Assembly: GCF_025460765.1 (NCBI RefSeq)
Contig: NZ_JAMWEG010000004.1
Span: 124,001-188,000 of the forward strand
DNA: 64,000 nucleotides
Source of the DNA: Micromonospora sp. MA102
GTDB taxonomy: Bacteria; Actinomycetota; Actinomycetes; Mycobacteriales; Micromonosporaceae
Reading direction: 5' to 3'
The notes below the pieces were generated by a model. It saw only the letters and a program-made list of their open reading frames with translations, searched no databases and was not told the DNA's origin. Of the stretch, positions 33,961-43,671 are shown in pieces; within the stretch, counting starts at the first letter, position 1, and each line of letters opens with the position of its first letter. The translations under genes and the position numbers were made by a program.

Positions 33961-34767
33961 GTGGGCCGAAGTGCCGCTTTCTTCGATCTCGACAAGACCG
34001 TCATCGCCAAGTCGAGCGCACTCGCGTTCGGTCGGCCGTTCTACCGGGACGGGCTGATCACGCGCCGTGACGTGGTCAAGTCGGCGTACGCGCAGCTGAT
34101 GTTCCGGCTGGGCGGCACCGACGAGCAGACCATGGCCCGCACCCGGGACTACCTCGCCACGCTCTGCAAGGGCTGGCCGGTGGAACAGGTCCGCCAGATC
34201 GTCGCGGAGACGCTGCACGAGCTGATCAACCCCTACGTGTACGCCGAGGCCGCCGCCCTCATCGAGGAGCACCAGGCCGCCGGGCGGGACGTGGTGCTGG
34301 TCTCCGCCTCCGGCGAGGAGATGGTCCGCCCCATCGGCGAGCTGCTCGGGGTGACCGACGTGATCGCCACCCGGATGGCGGTCGCGGACGGCCGCTACAG
34401 CGGCGAGGTGGAGTTCTACGCGGCCGGCCCGCGCAAGGTCGACGCCGTCGGCGAGCTGGCCCTGGCACGCGGCTACGACCTCGCCGACTCGTACGCCTAC
34501 TCCGACTCGTACAGCGACCGGCCGCTGCTGGAGTGCGTGGGGCACCCGACCGTGGTCAATCCGGACCGGGCGTTGCGCAAGCTGGCCGTGGAGAACTCCT
34601 GGCCGGTGCTGGAGTTCCGGCACCCCGTCCCGCTGGGCCGGCGGCTGCGGGAGCGCCCGGCCGTGCCGGTCGCCGCGGCGGCCCTCGGCGTGGGCGTGGG
34701 CGTCGCCATCGGCATCGCCTGGTACGGGCGGCACCGCCGCACCCGCGCCGCCACCCCGACCGCCTGA
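33961..34767 (+). CDS. HAD-IB family (SerB-like) phosphatase, membrane-tailed
   Basis: 268 residues. HAD motif I is FFDLDKTVI (D9, D11), motif II is VLVSASGEEM, and motif III is YSDSYSDRPLLE. The DLDKT form marks subclass IB hydrolases related to phosphoserine phosphatase. The C-terminus has a hydrophobic helix (VAAAALGVGVGVAIGIAWYG) followed by basic residues, so it is probably anchored in the membrane. GTG 33961 is set by the leaderless -10. In Streptomyces I recall the orthologue next to ssd; here other genes intervene. Confidence 0.88.
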   Translation: MGRSAAFFDLDKTVIAKSSALAFGRPFYRDGLITRRDVVKSAYAQLMFRLGGTDEQTMARTRDYLATLCKGWPVEQVRQIVAETLHELINPYVYAEAAALIEEHQAAGRDVVLVSASGEEMVRPIGELLGVTDVIATRMAVADGRYSGEVEFYAAGPRKVDAVGELALARGYDLADSYAYSDSYSDRPLLECVGHPTVVNPDRALRKLAVENSWPVLEFRHPVPLGRRLRERPAVPVAAAALGVGVGVAIGIAWYGRHRRTRAATPTA

Positions 34768-34826
34768 CCGTCTCGACCGAACCAGCCGTCGCGCGACCGT
34801 GGCAGCGCGGGCGAAGCCGAAAAGGA

Positions 34827-35573
34827 TCAGGACGCGGCGAGGATCTCGTCGCCGATGAGCGTGATCTGGTCCGCGCCGACCTCCACGGCCGCCATGTAGT
34901 GGCGCAGCCAGGAGCGCAGCCCGTCCGGGGTGCCGGTGGCGAAGGCGCCGGCTGCGCCGACGTACTCAGGTTCCCGCTCGCGGTGGCCGACGTCCACGGC
35001 GACCAGACCCCGCGGGTCGAACCCGGTGGAGATCAGCACGAGCCGGGCGGCGGCGCGTGCCACCACCCCGGACGGCCCGGCGAACGGGCGCAGGTTGAGC
35101 AGCTCACCGTGCACCACGGCGGCCAGCACCAGCGGCGGCACCTTCGTGCCTCCGGCGACCAGCCCGGCCAGCCCGTCGAGGCGGGCCGCCACCACCGGGT
35201 CGGCCACCGGGCGGCCCAGTTCCGCCTCGGCCACGACGTCGCGGGCCGCGAGCACGTGCAGCCGGGCCAGGGCCTGGCGCGGCGCCTTCGGCCACAGTTC
35301 GCTCAGCCCGGGCAGCGCCCCGGCCACCCGCAGCGCGCCCTGGAGCAGCGGATCGGTGACCGTGCCGGCGCGTACCTCCTCGCGGTCGTGCACCCGGCCC
35401 TCCAGCGCGGCGCTGGCCACGGCCGAGCGGAGGCTGACCTCGGCGGCGACCTGGCCGCCCTGGCGGCGCAGCGCGCGGTGCCGGTGGGCCCCGTCGACCC
35501 GGTCGCGGGCGCGTTCGACGGCGGGCGCGATGTCGGCGAGCGCGAGCAGCGGGGCGAGCGGGTCGGTGGTCAC
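34827..35573 (-). CDS. Degenerate Fic-domain-like protein
   Basis: 248 residues, helical. Residues 162-173 (RPFAGPSGVVAR) align with the Fic motif HPFx(D/E)GNGRxxR, but the catalytic His is Arg, GN is PS and the first Arg is Val. An S-x-x-x-E-G motif (SAALEG, 54-59) resembles the Fic inhibitory helix. AMP transfer is therefore unlikely; the fold may be kept for binding. Such proteins are sometimes labelled oxidoreductase without basis. GTG 35573 is preceded by TAGCGT six bases upstream (leaderless). Confidence 0.7.
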   Translation of the reverse strand: MTTDPLAPLLALADIAPAVERARDRVDGAHRHRALRRQGGQVAAEVSLRSAVASAALEGRVHDREEVRAGTVTDPLLQGALRVAGALPGLSELWPKAPRQALARLHVLAARDVVAEAELGRPVADPVVAARLDGLAGLVAGGTKVPPLVLAAVVHGELLNLRPFAGPSGVVARAAARLVLISTGFDPRGLVAVDVGHREREPEYVGAAGAFATGTPDGLRSWLRHYMAAVEVGADQITLIGDEILAAS

Positions 35574-35579
35574 CCCGCC

Positions 35580-35585
35580 ACGCTA
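35580..35585 (-). promoter_or_regulatory. -10 TAGCGT, leaderless start at 35573
   Basis: Minus-strand TAGCGT is followed by 6 nt and then GTG 35573. Confidence 0.5.
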
Positions 35586-35820
35586 GCGATCCCCGCACCC
35601 CGCCGGAGCGCGAGCCGCCCGGAACGCGACCGGCACCACGCCCACCGCCCGCCGACCACCCCGCGGTGCGAGGGGAACCCGGGGGTCCTTCCGGACAGCT
35701 CGGCGCGCGCGGAGGGCTACTGGGCGCGTGGTCGGTGGACGGGCGGTCGCGGCGGGGGGCGCGCCCGGACTAACCTCTCTCGGGTAGGAGACGCAGGTCA
35801 CGCGATGAAGGAGTCACCGC

Positions 35821-37809
35821 ATGAGCGAGGCATTGGCCAACTTGCTGAACGAGACGCGCCAGTTCCCGCCGCCGGCCGAACTCGCCGCGAACGCCAACGT
35901 GACCGCGGACGCGTACGCCGAGGCGGCCGAGGACCGGCTCGCCTTCTGGGAGCGCCAGGCCGGGCGGCTGCACTGGACCCGGCAGTGGGACCAGGTACTC
36001 GACTGGTCCAACGCGCCGTTCGCGAAGTGGTTCGTGGGCGGTCAGCTCAACGTGGCGTACAACTGCCTGGACCGGCACGTGGAGGCCGGCCACGGCGACA
36101 AGGTGGCGATCCACTGGGAGGGCGAGCCGGGCGACACCCGCACCGTCACCTACGCGGACCTGCACAAGCTCACCTGCCAGGCGGCGAACGCGCTGACCGA
36201 GCTGGGCGTCACGGCCGGCGACCGGGTCGCGATCTACCTGCCGATGATTCCCGAGGCCGCGGTGGCGATGCTCGCCTGCGCGCGGATCGGCGCCACGCAC
36301 AGCGTGGTCTTCGGCGGCTTCTCGGCCGACGCGCTGACCAACCGGATCCAGGACGCCAGCGCCAAGGTGGTGATCACCGCGGACGGCGGCTTCCGGCGGG
36401 GCAAGCCGTCCGCGCTCAAGCCGACCGTCGACGAGGCGGTGGCGAACTGCCCGTCGGTGGAGCACGTGCTGGTGGTCCGCCGCACCGGCGAGGAGGTCGC
36501 CTGGTCGGCGAAGGACCACTGGTGGCACGAGACGGTGGAGACGGCGTCGCCGGAGCACACCGCGCAGCCGTTCGACGCCGAGCACCCGCTCTACATCCTC
36601 TACACCAGCGGCACCACGGCCCGGCCGAAGGGCATCCTGCACACCACCGGCGGCTACCTCACCCAGGCGTCGTACACCACGCACGCGGTCTTCGACCTCA
36701 AGCCGGAGACCGACGTCTACTGGTGCACCGCCGACATCGGCTGGGTCACCGGGCACTCCTACATCGTCTACGGCCCGCTCTCCAACGGCGCCACCCAGGT
36801 CATGTACGAGGGCACCCCGGACACCCCGCACAAGGGCCGGTTCTGGGAGATCGTCGACAAGTACAAGGTGACCCTCCTGTACACCGCGCCCACCCTGATC
36901 CGCACCATGATGAAGTGGGGCGAGGACATCCCCGCCGGTTACGACCTCTCCTCGCTGCGCCTGCTCGGCAGCGTCGGGGAGCCGATCAACCCGGAGGCGT
37001 GGATCTGGTACCGGCAGCACGTGGGGCGGGGCGAGCTGCCCATCGTGGACACCTGGTGGCAGACCGAGACCGGCGCGATCATGATCTCCCCGCTGCCGGG
37101 CGTCACCGAGGCCAAGCCCGGCTCGGCGATGACGGCGCTGCCCGGCATCGTGGCCGACGTGGTGGACGACCAGGGCCAGTCGGTGCCCAACGGCGGTGGC
37201 GGCTACCTGGTGCTCCGGGAGCCGTGGCCGTCGATGCTGCGCACCATCTGGGGCGACGACAACCGCTTCATCGAGACCTACTGGTCGCGCTTCGGCGCCG
37301 GGGCCAACAACGGCGACGACTGGGTCTACTTCGCCGGCGACGGCGCGAAGAAGGACGACGACGGGCACATCTGGCTGCTCGGCCGGGTCGACGACGTCAT
37401 GCTGGTGTCCGGCCACAACATCTCCACCACCGAGGTGGAGTCGGCGCTGGTCAGCCACCCGTCGGTGGCCGAGGCGGCGGTGGTCGGCGCCACCGACCCG
37501 ACCACCGGCCAGGCGATCGTGGCGTTCGCCATCCCGCGCGGCAGCACCGACATCTCCGGCGAGGCCGGTGAGCAGCTCATCGCCGACCTGCGCAACCACG
37601 TGGCGAAGACGCTCGGCCCGATCGCCAAGCCGCGGCAGATCATGCTGGTGCCCGAGCTGCCGAAGACCCGCTCCGGCAAGATCATGCGCCGGCTGCTGCG
37701 CGACGTCGCGGAGAACCGTTCGCTCGGCGACGTCACCACGCTCCAGGACTCCTCGGTGATGGACCTGATCTCCTCCGGCATGGGTGGCGGCAAGTCCGAC
37801 GAGGACTGA
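35821..37809 (+). CDS. acsA: Acetyl-CoA synthetase
   Basis: 662 residues of the AMP-forming acyl-CoA synthetase family; converts acetate, ATP and CoA to acetyl-CoA. The AMP-binding P-loop is YTSGTTARPKG, the substrate region is DTWWQTETG, and the regulatory acetylation lysine is in TRSGKIMRR (about K620). ATG 35821 has AAGGAG upstream. A TAACCT -10-like hexamer at about 35771 suggests a leader of some 40 nt. Single gene, strong terminator. Confidence 0.97.
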   Translation: MSEALANLLNETRQFPPPAELAANANVTADAYAEAAEDRLAFWERQAGRLHWTRQWDQVLDWSNAPFAKWFVGGQLNVAYNCLDRHVEAGHGDKVAIHWEGEPGDTRTVTYADLHKLTCQAANALTELGVTAGDRVAIYLPMIPEAAVAMLACARIGATHSVVFGGFSADALTNRIQDASAKVVITADGGFRRGKPSALKPTVDEAVANCPSVEHVLVVRRTGEEVAWSAKDHWWHETVETASPEHTAQPFDAEHPLYILYTSGTTARPKGILHTTGGYLTQASYTTHAVFDLKPETDVYWCTADIGWVTGHSYIVYGPLSNGATQVMYEGTPDTPHKGRFWEIVDKYKVTLLYTAPTLIRTMMKWGEDIPAGYDLSSLRLLGSVGEPINPEAWIWYRQHVGRGELPIVDTWWQTETGAIMISPLPGVTEAKPGSAMTALPGIVADVVDDQGQSVPNGGGGYLVLREPWPSMLRTIWGDDNRFIETYWSRFGAGANNGDDWVYFAGDGAKKDDDGHIWLLGRVDDVMLVSGHNISTTEVESALVSHPSVAEAAVVGATDPTTGQAIVAFAIPRGSTDISGEAGEQLIADLRNHVAKTLGPIAKPRQIMLVPELPKTRSGKIMRRLLRDVAENRSLGDVTTLQDSSVMDLISSGMGGGKSDED

Positions 37810-37826
37810 CGGCAGGCGTACCGCGA

Positions 37827-37860
37827 GATGGGTGACGGTCCGGACGGGCCGTCACCCATC
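37827..37860 (+). terminator. acsA terminator
   Basis: Perfect 12-bp arms GATGGGTGACGG and CCGTCACCCATC, 10-nt loop, followed by GTCGTTTTC. Confidence 0.85.
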
Positions 37861-37958
37861 GTCGTTTTCCGGCCACGCCTCGGAAGTTCGGTGGAGGGGC
37901 GGCGGGCTGAACGGCCAGAGGGGCAGTGCACCCCTGTCGGCGGGGGACCGTTCTCATC

Positions 37959-37964
37959 TAGGTT
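37959..37964 (+). promoter_or_regulatory. -10-like TAGGTT upstream of first M6 protease
   Basis: TAGGTT, 85 nt before ATG 38050, would give a leader of about 75-80 nt. No clear -35. Confidence 0.3.
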
Positions 37965-38049
37965 CAGCCGCATCGGCTGGATTAGACGGACGTCACTGCG
38001 ACGGCCGGTCGGCCGGCTCTCTCCCCTCATGCCCCACGAACGGAGTGGC

Positions 38050-40842
38050 ATGCACACATTTCCACGGAACGGGTCACGCCGACGCCTACTCGTCGCGCTG
38101 CCCGCCATCGCCCTCGCCGCCACGTCGCTGACCGTGACGGGCAGCGCGGCCGCCCAGACGTCCGGCCCCGCGCCGGTCAGCGTCGGAGCGGACGAGTACT
38201 ACATCAACTACGCCGAGCCCGAGGTGCAGCCGGACACCGGCGGCAAGGAGATCAAGGGCCGGGACGGCGTCTTCACCTCGGCGGCGGACGAGGCCCGGGC
38301 CTACGACCGCAAGTACGCCGCCGGCAACCCCGTCGCCGCGCGGGAGCTGGCCCGGGTGGAGGCCAAGGCGATCCGGACGGGCCAGAGCCCGCGCCGGATC
38401 AAGCAGGCCAAGAGCACCCAGACCGCCAAGCTGCTGACCCTGCTGGTCGAGTTCAACGACAAGGCGAACGACGACTTCACCAACGTGATGGTCCCCAGGA
38501 CCGTCTTCGAGGACCGGACCTGCGTCCCGGGCACGGTCCAGAACGGGCCGCGGCACAACACGATCCCCAACCCGGCCACGCTGCCGCACAAGGACAACAA
38601 CTCGATGTGGGTGCCGGACTTCTCGCCGGCCCACTACGACAAGATGCTCTACACCAAGACGGGCATCACCGAGCGGGTCCGCAAGGACCTCAAGGGACCG
38701 GACGGCAAGCCGGGCATCAGCCTCGCCGGGCGGACCATGCACAACATGTACCTGGAGATGTCCAAGGGCGCGTACACCGTGGACGGGCAGGCGAGCCCGT
38801 GGATAACGGTGCCGCACTCGGAGGGCTGGTACGCGGCCTCCCGCTGCTTCCAGGACGAGAACGGCAACTGGGTCGCCGGGCGTGAGCAGTCGATGAACGG
38901 CCACCCGGACAACCCGCAGGGCGCGGGCCGGCTGGCCACCGACGCCATCGACGCGCTGGCGGCCGCGGACCCGAGCTTCCCGTGGGCCGACTACGACATC
39001 GAGGACCAGAGCGACCGGGACGGCGACGGCAACGTCCACGAGCCGGACGGCGTGATCGACCACCTGGTGCTGGTGCACGCCAACCAGGGCAAGTCCCGCG
39101 GCGGCGGCGACGTGGGCGTCTACTCGGTGTGGGCGCACTCCTCGACCGTGGCCGGCGGCTACACGATCCCCGGCACCAACCTGAAGGTGTCGAACTACAT
39201 CGTGCAGCCGGAGGACGCGGGTGTGGGCGTGTTCGCCCACGAGTTCGGCCACGACCTCGGCCTGCCGGACCTCTACGACACCTCCGGCAACGCCGACTCG
39301 GACGTCGACTTCTGGGACCTGATGGCCTCGGGCTCGCACACTGGCGAGATCTTCCAGGCGCTGCCGACCCACATGGGCCTCTGGGACAAGTGGGTGCTCG
39401 GCTGGGCCGACCCGCTGGAGGTCAGCGCAGGTGACCACTCGCGGCTGGTCAAGCTCGGCCAGACGTCGCGGACGCCGGTCGGCACCGAGGACGGCATCAA
39501 GATCGACCTGCCGGACAAGGTGATCACGCTCGCGCAACCGCACAGCGGCGCCAACATGTGGTACTCCGGCGCCGACCAGGCCTGGGCGGACGTCAAGCTG
39601 AGCCGGACGGTGACCGTCCCGAACGCCGCGGACGCGAAGTTCTGGATGTGGAACAACTACGTCATCGAGGCCGACTGGGACTACGGCTTCGTCGAGGTGT
39701 CCACCGACGGCGGCAACACCTGGACCGAGCGGAAGGTGTACGACGACACCGGCAAGCTCGTCACCACCGACGACGGCTACGCCGACCCGAACGGGCGGAT
39801 GGTCGACTTCGGCAACAAGAAGTACGGCCTGACCGGCACCACCGGCGGCTGGCGGCACGACTACGTCGACCTGTCGTCGTACGCCGGCCAGACCGTCCAG
39901 GTCCGGCTGCGGTACGCCACCGACGAGGCGTTCCAGGAGCGCGGCTGGTTCGTCGACGACCTCTCGGTCACCGGCGGCGGCGCCACCACGTGGAGCGATG
40001 ACGTCGAGGGCGGCGCCAACGGCTGGACCCAGACCGTTGGCACCTTCACCGACACCACCGGCGCGGGCTGGCACGTCGACTCGGGCACCCAGGTCAAGGC
40101 GCACTACTACCTGGCCGAGTGGCGCAACTTCGACGGCTTCGACAAGGGCCTGAAGTACGCGTACGACACGGTCTACTCGCACGAGGCGTGGAAGGTCGAC
40201 CGGATCGCGTACAACGCCCCGGGCATGCTGGTCTGGTACCGGGACACCGAGCTGGGCGACGTCAACCACGTCACCGCGCAGATGACCGCGCTGCCCAGCT
40301 ACGGGGCCAAGGGCGGTCTGCTGATCGTCGACTCGCACAACGACCCGCTGCGCCGCAAGGGCGAGGCGGCCGTCAAGGACCCGTCGGTGCTGGACAACCT
40401 GCCCAGCCGCCCGCAGTCGTCCAACGCGGCCTTCACCCTGAAGCCGACGTACCCCTTCCGGGAGTGCCTGGAGGCGGCGGACGAGCCGTACAGCGAGTAC
40501 TGCACGAAGTTCCCCGCGCAGGCGCCGGTGAAGGGATTCACCGACGCCAAGGGGTGGTACCCGGGCATCGAGATCCGGGACGGCTCCGCGTACGCCCGGG
40601 ACAACGACGCCTCGGTGGTCGTCCCGTCGAAGGGCAACGCGCAGTACACGACCCGGGTGGTCAACCCGGACGGCACGCCGGCGACGGACTACTACGGTTC
40701 GACGCTCGGCGGCGGGGCCATCGTGCTGGGCACCGGCAACCCGCGTGACTCGGGCGTCGCGTACGGCGTCTCGATCACCATCAAGTGGGCGGCCCGGGAC
40801 AACGCGTACGCCATGGTGTGGGTGACCCCACCGAAACCGTGA
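38050..40842 (+). CDS. Secreted M6 (immune inhibitor A) metalloprotease 1
   Basis: 930 residues. Sec/Tat-type signal with RRR then a hydrophobic core and an Ala-rich cleavage region (near residues 1-36). The zinc motif is HEFGHDLGLPD (H397, E398, H401). Upstream, DRDGDGNVHEPDGVIDH is the calcium-like loop typical of M6 enzymes; later beta domains carry VSTDGGNTW. ATG 38050 has GGAG upstream; ATG 38029 is possible. First of three tandem paralogues; longest and most divergent, with an insert of about 30 residues (RKDLKGPDGKPG region). An extracellular protease is expected; substrates are unknown. Confidence 0.93.
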   Translation: MHTFPRNGSRRRLLVALPAIALAATSLTVTGSAAAQTSGPAPVSVGADEYYINYAEPEVQPDTGGKEIKGRDGVFTSAADEARAYDRKYAAGNPVAARELARVEAKAIRTGQSPRRIKQAKSTQTAKLLTLLVEFNDKANDDFTNVMVPRTVFEDRTCVPGTVQNGPRHNTIPNPATLPHKDNNSMWVPDFSPAHYDKMLYTKTGITERVRKDLKGPDGKPGISLAGRTMHNMYLEMSKGAYTVDGQASPWITVPHSEGWYAASRCFQDENGNWVAGREQSMNGHPDNPQGAGRLATDAIDALAAADPSFPWADYDIEDQSDRDGDGNVHEPDGVIDHLVLVHANQGKSRGGGDVGVYSVWAHSSTVAGGYTIPGTNLKVSNYIVQPEDAGVGVFAHEFGHDLGLPDLYDTSGNADSDVDFWDLMASGSHTGEIFQALPTHMGLWDKWVLGWADPLEVSAGDHSRLVKLGQTSRTPVGTEDGIKIDLPDKVITLAQPHSGANMWYSGADQAWADVKLSRTVTVPNAADAKFWMWNNYVIEADWDYGFVEVSTDGGNTWTERKVYDDTGKLVTTDDGYADPNGRMVDFGNKKYGLTGTTGGWRHDYVDLSSYAGQTVQVRLRYATDEAFQERGWFVDDLSVTGGGATTWSDDVEGGANGWTQTVGTFTDTTGAGWHVDSGTQVKAHYYLAEWRNFDGFDKGLKYAYDTVYSHEAWKVDRIAYNAPGMLVWYRDTELGDVNHVTAQMTALPSYGAKGGLLIVDSHNDPLRRKGEAAVKDPSVLDNLPSRPQSSNAAFTLKPTYPFRECLEAADEPYSEYCTKFPAQAPVKGFTDAKGWYPGIEIRDGSAYARDNDASVVVPSKGNAQYTTRVVNPDGTPATDYYGSTLGGGAIVLGTGNPRDSGVAYGVSITIKWAARDNAYAMVWVTPPKP

Positions 40843-40873
40843 CCTGACACGCCGAGGCGCGTCGGAACACCAC

Positions 40874-40916
40874 GGCGGGGCCCGTCTGGAGCACACTGCT
40901 CCGGACGGGCCCCGCC
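40874..40916 (+). terminator. 20-bp stem terminator after M6 protease 1
   Basis: Arms 40874-40893 and 40897-40916 (one G-U pair, 3-nt loop), followed by CTTCTT. Very stable. Confidence 0.85.
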
Positions 40917-41154
40917 CTTCTTACGCGCGGACAGTTTTTCGCTGCGGTCGTGTGACATTTTCCCGCGCCGTTGCGCTCCCCTTTGGGGACCTCATAATCG
41001 CCGTCACGCTAGGTGATCGTGGCCGAAACGTAATGTGAACCGGCAGTCGATCGCTGGACGCTTTCGCCCCGATTTGACCAGGAAAAGAAGCCGAATCATC
41101 GGGTGATTGACCGGTGACAACGATGCAAACACCTGCCATTGTGAGTGACGCATG

Positions 41155-41190
41155 ACATGACAGTGATGGCTTTGGCTGCCTCTGTCATGT
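41155..41190 (+). promoter_or_regulatory. Inverted repeat ACATGACAG-N18-CTGTCATGT
   Basis: Perfect 9-bp arms ending 11 nt before the AAAGGAGGAGG ribosome site of the TTG-start protease gene. Could be an operator or an mRNA hairpin affecting translation. Confidence 0.45.
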
Positions 41191-41216
41191 AACAGATCCA
41201 CAAAGGAGGAGGACCT

Positions 41217-43520
41217 TTGAGGAGACGAGTCACAGTGGGCCTGGCCTCGGCTGCGGCCGCACTGCTGGCAGCCGGTGTCGTCACGACGCCGGCGTCCGCC
41301 GCCCCGGCCGCGGAGCCCACCCCCGGCGTCGAGAAGGCGAAGCACGGCAAGGACAACCTCCCGGACGCGAAGGCGGACCAGAACCGGGAGCTCCGGAAGC
41401 AGGCGATCTCCGACCTGCTGACGGGCAAGGCCAAGCTTCAGACGCGCAACGGCTCGAAGGTCATCCAGGTCAAGGACGACCTCTTCGTCGAGTACCAGCA
41501 GGCCCCGAAGACCGATCCGATCTTCACGATGCTGGTCAACTTCGGCGACAAGACCGACCCCCGCACCGGTGGAGCTGCCGGCCCGGTGGTCAACCAGATC
41601 CCCGAGCCGGACCGCAACTGGGACGGCAGCTCCACCGACGACAACAGCACCCTGTGGCGCTCCGACTTCCACCGCGAGCACTACATGGACATGTTCTACG
41701 GTGAGGGCGAGTCGTTCCGGGACTTCTACCTCAAGCAGTCGGGTGGCCGGTACACCGTTGGCGGCGACGTCAGCGACTGGATCACCGTCCCGTTCAACGA
41801 GGCGCGGTACGGCAGCAACAACATCTCCGAGGCCGACGGCTACTGGAACTTCATCAAGGACACCGCCACGTCCTGGTATGACACCCAGGCGAAGGCCGGC
41901 AAGACGCCGCAGGAGATCAAGGACTACCTGAAGCAGTTCGACGTCTGGGACCGGTACGACTTCGACGGCGACGGCAACTTCAACGAGCCCGACGGCTACA
42001 TCGACCACTTCCAGGCGGTGCACGCCGGTGAGGGCGAGGAGGCCGGCGGCGGCGCCGAGGGCGAGGACGCCATCTGGTCGCACCGCTGGGCGGCGTTCCC
42101 CAACCTCGAGGGCAAGGCCGGCCCCGCCGGCAACCTGGCCGGTGGCGTCCAGATCGGCGACACCGGGCTCTGGATCCGTGACTACACCACGGAGCCGGAG
42201 AACGGCGGCCTCGGCGTCTTCGCCCACGAGTACGGTCACGACCTCGGTCTGCCGGACCTGTACGACACCGCGGGTGGCGACAACGGCGTCGGCTTCTGGA
42301 GCCTCATGTCCTCGGGTTCGTGGCTGAGCCACGGCACCGACGACATCGGCTCGACCCCGGGCTACATGGACCCGTGGTCGAAGCTCTTCCTCGGCTGGCT
42401 GAACCACTCGACCGTCGACTACGGCTCGGGCACCACCCAGGTGACCCTCGGCCCGGCGGGCGACAGCGACGGGCCGAAGGCCCAGGCGGTCGTGGTGAAC
42501 CTGCCCGCGCAGACCCAGACCACGAACTACAACACGCCGTTCGGCGGGTCGTACGAGTGGTGGGGCGGCAGCGCGGACGACCTGAACTCCTCGCTGACCC
42601 GCACCCTGGACCTGACCGGCGCGACGTCCGCGTCGATCACCGCGAAGGCCCAGTGGGACATCGAGGAGGACTACGACTACCTCTACGCCGAGGTGTCGAC
42701 CGACGGCGGCGCCACCTGGGCCGCCCTGTCCAACTCGCTGATCGACGCCGGTGAGACCGGTGTCGACGGCTCCACCAGCGGCAACTGGGTCGACCTGACC
42801 TACGACCTGTCGGCGTACGCCGGCAAGAGCGTGACGTTCCGCTACCGCTACGCCACCGACGGCGGCGTGCACCTGGCCGGCCCGTTCCTGGACAACGTCT
42901 CGCTGACCAAGAACGGCACGGTCGCCTGGACCGACGACGCGGAGACCCTGGCCGCGGAGTGGACCGCCAAGGGCTGGACCCGGATGGGCGGCTCCGTGAC
43001 CGACTCCTACCCCCGCTTCTACATCGCCGAGAACCGGACCTACTTCGGTTACGACGACACGCTGCGGACCGGTGGGTACAACTACGGGTTCGCCAGCCGT
43101 CCGAACTGGGTGGAGCGGTTCTCCGTCCAGCCGGGCATGCTGGTCTGGTACGTGAACTACGCGTACGGCGACAACAACACGTCGGCGCACCCGGGCTACG
43201 GTTTGAACCTGCCGGTCGACGTTCGGCCGGGCAAGATCCAGGTCGGCGGCGTCGGCACCATCACCAACCGGCGCAACGGCTACGACGGCACCTTCAGCCT
43301 GTACGCCAAGCCGGCGCAGACCTTCCACCTGAGCGACGTGGCGGTCACCGTGCCGAAGCTCGACCCGACGCCGGTGTTCAGCGACAGCGGGGTCAACAAG
43401 TACTGGAACAGCAACAACCCGTGGAACTCGGTGAAGGTCGCCGGCACCGGCACCAAGATCGAGATCCTGAAGCAGGGCACCACCCCGACCAGCGACATGG
43501 TCGTCAAGATCAGCAACTGA
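41217..43520 (+). CDS. Secreted M6 (immune inhibitor A) metalloprotease 2
   Basis: 767 residues with a Sec signal (MRRRVTVGLASAAAALLAAG, cleavage after about residue 29). The catalytic motif is HEYGHDLGLPD (H337, E338, H341), preceded by FDGDGNFNEPDGYIDHFQ and followed by two beta-rich domains with VSTDGGATW. The start is TTG 41217, backed by a very strong AAAGGAGGAGG. It is closer to protease 3 than to protease 1. Own terminator at 43541. Confidence 0.94.
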   Translation: MRRRVTVGLASAAAALLAAGVVTTPASAAPAAEPTPGVEKAKHGKDNLPDAKADQNRELRKQAISDLLTGKAKLQTRNGSKVIQVKDDLFVEYQQAPKTDPIFTMLVNFGDKTDPRTGGAAGPVVNQIPEPDRNWDGSSTDDNSTLWRSDFHREHYMDMFYGEGESFRDFYLKQSGGRYTVGGDVSDWITVPFNEARYGSNNISEADGYWNFIKDTATSWYDTQAKAGKTPQEIKDYLKQFDVWDRYDFDGDGNFNEPDGYIDHFQAVHAGEGEEAGGGAEGEDAIWSHRWAAFPNLEGKAGPAGNLAGGVQIGDTGLWIRDYTTEPENGGLGVFAHEYGHDLGLPDLYDTAGGDNGVGFWSLMSSGSWLSHGTDDIGSTPGYMDPWSKLFLGWLNHSTVDYGSGTTQVTLGPAGDSDGPKAQAVVVNLPAQTQTTNYNTPFGGSYEWWGGSADDLNSSLTRTLDLTGATSASITAKAQWDIEEDYDYLYAEVSTDGGATWAALSNSLIDAGETGVDGSTSGNWVDLTYDLSAYAGKSVTFRYRYATDGGVHLAGPFLDNVSLTKNGTVAWTDDAETLAAEWTAKGWTRMGGSVTDSYPRFYIAENRTYFGYDDTLRTGGYNYGFASRPNWVERFSVQPGMLVWYVNYAYGDNNTSAHPGYGLNLPVDVRPGKIQVGGVGTITNRRNGYDGTFSLYAKPAQTFHLSDVAVTVPKLDPTPVFSDSGVNKYWNSNNPWNSVKVAGTGTKIEILKQGTTPTSDMVVKISN

Positions 43521-43540
43521 TCGGGTAGCACCACAAGGGA

Positions 43541-43570
43541 GGGGCCGTCGGCGGTGACGCCGGCGGCCCC
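43541..43570 (+). terminator. Terminator after M6 protease 2
   Basis: 13-bp arms GGGGCCGTCGGCG and CGCCGGCGGCCCC (one G-U), GTGA loop, followed by TTTCG. Confidence 0.8.
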
Positions 43571-43671
43571 TTTCGCGTACCCCGAAGCCTTTCGCCCCAG
43601 CTCATGACAGCCGATCGACCGATTCTGATGTGACGGTGCGGAGCGTTCCCGTCAAAAAGTTGCTACAAATC

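Larger units (their letters stand above)
40843..41216 (+). other. Spacer between M6 proteases 1 and 2
   Basis: 374 bp with no gene. It holds the protease 1 terminator (40874-40916), an AT-richer stretch and a 9-bp inverted repeat just upstream of the protease 2 ribosome site. Confidence 0.5.
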
